In this document: piece by piece, positions 59,864-64,000 of the stretch | Numbering within the stretch: the stretch's first letter is position 1 | Layout of the letters: each line of letters opens with the position of its first letter | Assembly (NCBI RefSeq): GCF_000300195.1 | Contig: NZ_AMQH01000012.1 | Location: 62,001 to 126,000, forward strand | DNA from: Clostridium tunisiense TJ | GTDB taxonomy: Bacteria; Bacillota; Clostridia; Clostridiales; Clostridiaceae | Direction of reading: 5' to 3' | Length of the DNA stretch: 64,000 nt | Notes under the pieces: model-generated | What the model saw: the letters and a program-made list of their open reading frames with translations, nothing else | Database searches by the model: none | What the model was told of the DNA's origin: nothing | Translations under genes and position numbers: made by a program

Positions 59864-61609
59864 ATGTCAGGTTTATTTGCAACATTAAATACATCTAAGG
59901 GTGCCATGTATACTCAACAGCAATCAATTAATATAACATCTCATAATATTGCTAATGCTGGTACTCCGGGATACTCAAGACAACATGGGGTTCAACAAAC
60001 TGCAAGACCGCAAACTGTAGTTGGAGCAGGTCAAGTTGGTACTGGGGTTGTAATGAATGAAATTCAAAGGGCAAGAAATATATTTCTTGATTTTCAAATA
60101 AGGAAAGAAAGTAGTTCTATCGGAAAGTATCAGGTTAGAGAGCAATACTTAACAGAAATTGAAGGAGTGTTTAATGAACCTTCTACTACAGGACTATCAA
60201 AACTTTTATCTGAGTTTTTCGATGGATGGCAAAGTTTATCAACCAACACGGAAAAATCAGATGCAAGAACTATTGTGGCAGAAAAGGCTAAAACCTTAGC
60301 TAATGAGTTGAACCATACATACACTAACTTAAGTAAGATTAGTGAGAATTCCAAAAGTCAAATACAACAAAGTATTTTTGATATAAATAATATATTTGAT
60401 CAACTTAATTCTCTTAATGAAGAAATTAAAACAGTTACAGTAGCGGGAAATAACCCGAATGATTTAATGGATAGAAGAGATTTACTTTTAGATCAACTAA
60501 GTACAAAGTTTGGAATATCAACTAAAAATGAAAACTATAACTCTATGACCTTAAAACCAGATGGCATAGAAGGAATTAATTTAATAAACACAGATGGAAG
60601 GACAGAAGTTAAAAAACTTGCCTTTGTCAATGATGTTAAAGAACTGAAACAAACCATAGGTGGAAAAGAGGAGTCCTATAGTCCGAAAAAGTATGAGATT
60701 ACGTACTACAAGAATGGTGACATGACTTCTGAAACTAACAAAAACACTTTAATTGTTGAAACTGATGATGCAACGCTAATAAATAATATAAAAGAATCCA
60801 GAACCCTTTGGGTTAATCAGGATGGGTCAGTTCCTTCAAAAATTGGTGATGAAATAATTGAAGTAACCTCTAATGGAAACGGACGAGAAATATCAATTGA
60901 AGACCTAAATTTGCTAGTATTCAAACCAAATACTGGTGAATTAGGAGGAGTTCTCTCAATTTATAAAGATATTGATGGTTATAAAAGTCAACTGGATTCT
61001 TTAGCTAAGTCAATTGCCTATTCAGTTAATGCTGTCCACATGGAAGGGTATGGAGCTGATAGCATTCCATTCTTTGTTGGAAAAGATAATCCGCTGGACT
61101 ATAATAATATATCTGCTGGAAATATAAAAATTAATGAAGAAATTATAAAAGACCCTATGAAAATACAGACAGGACTTAGTAAGGATTCTGGAAAAACTGA
61201 TGGAAAAAGAGCTCTTGCTATTGCGCAACTTAGAGATTTAGCAATGAATATTCAAGATATAACTGAAGGCACAACATATGATGCATTCAAGACTAGTGAA
61301 TTTAACTTGCCAGTTGGGATAGGTATTGCAGAAGGAAAAAATCTTAGCACAGGCATGAAAATAGAAGGCTTTTATAAGAATTCTATAAATAAATTAGGAA
61401 TACAATCACAAGAGTCTCAAAGAATAGTTAAAAATCAAGAAACCCTATTAGAAGGACTTTTAACAAGAAGAGCTTCCGTATCAGGAGTTTCAATGGATGA
61501 AGAAATGGTAAACTTAGTGCAATTTCAACATGCATATCAAGCTAATGCAAAAATGATATCCACAGTAGATGAACTGTTAGATGTGGTAATCAACGGATTA
61601 AAGAGATAG
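59864..61609 (+). CDS. flgK: Flagellar hook-associated protein 1 FlgK
   Basis: 581 residues. The N-terminal D0 helix with ALNTSKGAMYTQQQ-like start and SHNIANAGTPGYSRQ is the rod/hook/junction signature. The middle domain is variable. The C-terminal D0 helix MVNLVQFQHAYQANAKMI STVDEL is typical. FlgK joins hook and filament. AAGGGGGGAG precedes ATG 59864. Confidence 0.95.
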   Translation: MSGLFATLNTSKGAMYTQQQSINITSHNIANAGTPGYSRQHGVQQTARPQTVVGAGQVGTGVVMNEIQRARNIFLDFQIRKESSSIGKYQVREQYLTEIEGVFNEPSTTGLSKLLSEFFDGWQSLSTNTEKSDARTIVAEKAKTLANELNHTYTNLSKISENSKSQIQQSIFDINNIFDQLNSLNEEIKTVTVAGNNPNDLMDRRDLLLDQLSTKFGISTKNENYNSMTLKPDGIEGINLINTDGRTEVKKLAFVNDVKELKQTIGGKEESYSPKKYEITYYKNGDMTSETNKNTLIVETDDATLINNIKESRTLWVNQDGSVPSKIGDEIIEVTSNGNGREISIEDLNLLVFKPNTGELGGVLSIYKDIDGYKSQLDSLAKSIAYSVNAVHMEGYGADSIPFFVGKDNPLDYNNISAGNIKINEEIIKDPMKIQTGLSKDSGKTDGKRALAIAQLRDLAMNIQDITEGTTYDAFKTSEFNLPVGIGIAEGKNLSTGMKIEGFYKNSINKLGIQSQESQRIVKNQETLLEGLLTRRASVSGVSMDEEMVNLVQFQHAYQANAKMISTVDELLDVVINGLKR

Positions 61610-61622
61610 ATGAGGTGATAGC

Positions 61623-62582
61623 ATGAGAATAACAAATGGAATGTTAAGTACTAGCTTTTTAGGTGATATGAACAGAAACCTAAACCAAATGCAAACTATA
61701 CAAAAACAGCTTACTTCGGGGAAGGAATTTAGCAGACCTTCAGATAACCCTTTTAAGGTAGCTCGTTCTATGCAAATGTATAGTGAGATTTATGCTAACA
61801 AACAATTTAACTCAAACATTAAAGATACAATAAATTGGATGGATACAACTGATTCCGCATTGAATCAAGCAACAAATACAATGCAAAGGGTTAGAGAGTT
61901 AATGGTTTCTGCAGGAAATGCTGCATATGGAAGTTCGCAGTTTAATGCGATTAAAGATGAAATTAATGAAAAGGTTGCTGAATTTGGTCAAATACTTAAT
62001 ACCAGTTTTGATGGTAAGTATATTTTTGGCGGTACAGATGGTACTATTAAACCTATAACTGTGAGCACTAGTGATATGAACTTTATAGATAAGGATGGTA
62101 AAACAATAACTATAAAAGATGCTAATAAGCTGGAGCCAGTTACAAATCCTAATGTCAAAAACAAGTTAGAAGTAGAAATATCTCCTGGGGTTAAGGTTGA
62201 ATATAATGTAAATGCTAGCGAAATCACTGAATATGATACAGGGAAGAATATGACAACTTTATTTGAAAATATTTTGAAGCATTTGAGTGATAATAGCCAA
62301 AAGGGAGAAGTTACAGGTAGTGATTTAAAAGAAATGGATAGTGCTATAAACAAACTTTTAGAACTTTCTTCTAAAGTAGGAACAGTACAAAATAGAATGG
62401 AAAGCTCTAAAGCTCTTAATGAAGAGCAAAATTTTAATATGACAGAAATTTTATCTGCTAATGAGGATATAGATTTAGTTGAAAAGACCATGGAATTTGC
62501 AACTATGCAGACTATTTACATGGCATCATTACAAACTAGTGCCAAAGTGTTACAACCAAGTCTAATAGATTATTTAAGATAA
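61623..62582 (+). CDS. flgL: Flagellar hook-associated protein 3 FlgL
   Basis: 319 residues, flagellin-related. The N-terminal helix has LNQMQTIQKQLTSGKEFSRP SDNPFKVAR, and the C-terminal helix ends with ATMQTIYMASLQTSAKV. The short central domain (about 135-230) is exposed on the junction. GAGGTGAT lies before ATG 61623, 13 bases after flgK. Confidence 0.95.
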   Translation: MRITNGMLSTSFLGDMNRNLNQMQTIQKQLTSGKEFSRPSDNPFKVARSMQMYSEIYANKQFNSNIKDTINWMDTTDSALNQATNTMQRVRELMVSAGNAAYGSSQFNAIKDEINEKVAEFGQILNTSFDGKYIFGGTDGTIKPITVSTSDMNFIDKDGKTITIKDANKLEPVTNPNVKNKLEVEISPGVKVEYNVNASEITEYDTGKNMTTLFENILKHLSDNSQKGEVTGSDLKEMDSAINKLLELSSKVGTVQNRMESSKALNEEQNFNMTEILSANEDIDLVEKTMEFATMQTIYMASLQTSAKVLQPSLIDYLR

Positions 62583-62608
62583 TAATTAAAATATAAGGAG
62601 AAGCTTAT

Positions 62609-63034
62609 ATGAAAATTGAAACAAAATATCATGGAACTGTGGAGTATGAAGAGAAGGATATAATAGCCTTTAAAAAAGGATTACCTGGCTTTGAAGAGTT
62701 TCATAAATTTATTGTATTTCCTTTGGAAGATAACCCCTACTTTAAAATTCTTCAGTCAGTAAAGTCCCCTGAAATAGGACTTGTGGCGGCAAATCCTTTT
62801 GATTTTATAGAGGATTATGAAGTAAGTTTAAGTAATGACCTGCAAAAGGATTTAGAAGTGGAAAAACCAGAAGATGTACTAATTTTAAATACGGTCACAT
62901 TAAACTCGGAAGTAAGTAAAATCACAACTAACTTGAAGGCTCCGATAGTTATAAATATAAATAAGAAACTAGGGGAACAAATAATACTAGATAATGAAAA
63001 ATACAGTATAAAACATCCTTTAGTAAGGGAGTGA
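62609..63034 (+). CDS. fliW: Flagellin-binding CsrA antagonist FliW
   Basis: 141 residues with the family's [20 protein letters not shown] and [14 protein letters not shown]. FliW binds CsrA allosterically and is displaced by flagellin, which couples flagellin translation to secretion. csrA follows after four bases, the standard arrangement. AAGGAG precedes ATG 62609. Confidence 0.95.
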   Translation: MKIETKYHGTVEYEEKDIIAFKKGLPGFEEFHKFIVFPLEDNPYFKILQSVKSPEIGLVAANPFDFIEDYEVSLSNDLQKDLEVEKPEDVLILNTVTLNSEVSKITTNLKAPIVININKKLGEQIILDNEKYSIKHPLVRE

Positions 63035-63038
63035 TATT

Positions 63039-63254
63039 TTGTTAGTTATAACAAGAAAAAAAGGAGAATCTCTCTTAATTGGAGATAATATAGAAATAAC
63101 TATAGTGAAGTTAGATGATGGAAGTGTAAAGCTTGCTATAGATGCACCAAAAGAGATGAGAATTCTTAGAAAAGAACTTTATAATGAAGTTAAAGCAGAA
63201 AACCAAAAATCAATAGAATTTAACTTAGATGTGCTTAAGGGGATAAAAAAGTAA
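63039..63254 (+). CDS. csrA: Carbon storage/flagellin translation regulator CsrA
   Basis: 71 residues, starting at TTG 63039 with AAGGGAGTG before it. The beta-strand core [20 protein letters not shown], the RNA-binding [12 protein letters not shown] segment and an extended C-terminal tail (the part that binds FliW) are present. It blocks the hag ribosome binding site when free of FliW. Confidence 0.95.
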   Translation: MLVITRKKGESLLIGDNIEITIVKLDDGSVKLAIDAPKEMRILRKELYNEVKAENQKSIEFNLDVLKGIKK

Positions 63255-63273
63255 TTAGTTTGGGGTGTGAATT

Positions 63274-63624
63274 ATGGAAAACTTGGGTATAAGCCAAGGA
63301 AGAATAAATACTGTAGACTTTACTATCAATAATACAAATAGCGTTAAAGAGGACATAAAGAAGTTTACAGTTAATGAAAATACAACTGAGCCTGAAATTA
63401 CACAAAAAGACGTTGAAAAATCAGTGGAAAAGTTAAACAAATTTCTTGAAGATGAGAAGGTACATGTTGAATACGAAGTTCATGATAAATTTAATCAGCT
63501 GATGATAAAAATTATAAACAATGAAACGAAAGAAGTAATACAGGAGCTGCCTCCAAGGAAGATTATAGATATGGTAGCTAAAATGTGTGAAATGGTTGGG
63601 ATTTTGATGGACAAGAAAGCGTAA
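63274..63624 (+). CDS. flaG: FlaG family protein
   Basis: 116 residues. An N-terminal variable part is followed by the conserved end KLNKFLEDEKVHVEYEVHDK FNQLMIKIINNETKEVIQEL PPRKIIDMVAKM. FlaG influences filament length in other bacteria. The gene lies between csrA and fliS, the usual place in clostridia. RBS is weak (TTGGGGTG). Confidence 0.88.
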   Translation: MENLGISQGRINTVDFTINNTNSVKEDIKKFTVNENTTEPEITQKDVEKSVEKLNKFLEDEKVHVEYEVHDKFNQLMIKIINNETKEVIQELPPRKIIDMVAKMCEMVGILMDKKA

Positions 63625-63686
63625 GCTTTATGGTGTGAATAAAATACCAGTAAGGGCTTTTATGTATAAGAAATGGGAGGAAATCT

Positions 63687-64000
63687 ATGTACGGGAATAA
63701 TGCTTATAATGTGTACAAAAACAATAGCATAAATTTTGCTTCAAAAGAGCAACTTTTACTTATGCTTTTAGATGGCTCTGTAAAATTTGCTAAAATAGCA
63801 AGACAAGCTATTTTAGATAAAGATATTATGAAGGCTCATGAAAATATCGTTAAAACTCAAAACATTTATTATGAGTTAATGACTAGCCTTGATGTAAATC
63901 AAGGTGGAGAATGGGCAAAAAACTTAATGGGGATTTACACTTTTATAATAGATAAATTAGTTCAAGCTAATATTAAAAAAGATGTTAATACTATAGATGA
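63687..64000 (+). CDS. fliS: Flagellin export chaperone FliS, cut by window end
   Basis: The first 104 residues or so are present: YNVYKNNSINFASKEQLLLM LLDGSVKFAKIARQAI, and the helical bundle GGEWAKNLMGIYTFI. GGGAGG precedes ATG 63687. FliS binds the flagellin C-terminus to prevent early polymerisation. The gene continues past base 64000. Confidence 0.93.
   Translation, partial: MYGNNAYNVYKNNSINFASKEQLLLMLLDGSVKFAKIARQAILDKDIMKAHENIVKTQNIYYELMTSLDVNQGGEWAKNLMGIYTFIIDKLVQANIKKDVNTID

Overview
The window is AT-rich, with short intergenic gaps, strong AGGAGG-type ribosome binding sites, many intrinsic terminators, four alpha/beta-type small acid-soluble spore proteins, pyruvate:ferredoxin oxidoreductase and a Gram-positive chemotaxis/flagellar cluster with CheC, CheD, FliY, FliW and CsrA. 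Together these indicate a motile, spore-forming, strictly anaerobic Firmicute, most likely Clostridium sensu stricto. The species cannot be fixed from the sequence alone.

Layout. 0-2.5 kb: the end of an SPFH-type protein, two small clostridial proteins and a DUF2156 protein. 2.8-6.3 kb: overlapping cphB-cphA for degrading and making the nitrogen polymer cyanophycin. 6.6-13 kb: a CNNM/CBS membrane protein, a PhoP/PhoR-like two-component pair preceded by a possible three-way-junction RNA, and a PAS-GGDEF-EAL protein. 13.2-15.9 kb: a scrambled sodium-pump decarboxylase locus. Its beta-subunit gene is split by an exact 515-bp tandem duplication. A second 522-bp repeat duplicates the 3' end plus the small OadG-like gene. 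The 3' quarter of a GAPDH gene lies inverted between the two 522-bp copies. 16-21 kb: a 50-aa membrane protein, a radical-SAM/DNA-metabolism pair of unknown role, an MFS transporter and a 2-hydroxyacid dehydrogenase. 21-31 kb: a membrane-anchored MutS-like ATPase, mnmH, topoisomerase IV (parE-parC) and an M16 peptidase. 30.9-32.8 kb: a lysine-type T-box leader and a class II lysyl-tRNA synthetase. 33-41.6 kb: an endonuclease IV-like protein, recJ, four SASP genes, murG and a beta-CASP nuclease. 41.8-45.4 kb: nifJ behind a near-consensus Rex operator. 45.7-47.7 kb: a metal-binding DUF1292 protein, a HAD phosphatase and a class IV aminotransferase.

48.2 kb to the end is one long motility locus on the + strand: fapA-cheW-cheD-cheB-cheR-cheA-cheC-cheY-cheW-fliM-fliY, then flgM-flgN-flgK-flgL-fliW-csrA-flaG-fliS (cut by the window edge). 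Sigma-D-like promoters precede fapA and flgM. The first block encodes excitation, adaptation and the motor switch. The second encodes the late-flagellar checkpoint (FlgM anti-sigma factor), hook-filament junction proteins with their chaperone, and the FliW/CsrA control of flagellin translation.

Most genes are ordinary clostridial genes. The signals most worth a second look are the 13-16 kb rearrangement (true genome event or assembly error), unexplained structured intergenic segments near 0.9-1.2, 8.1 and 10.8 kb, the Rex site, the lysine T-box, the sigma-D promoters and the uncharacterised radical-SAM pair. I saw no CRISPR array, insertion sequence, prophage, rRNA or tRNA gene.
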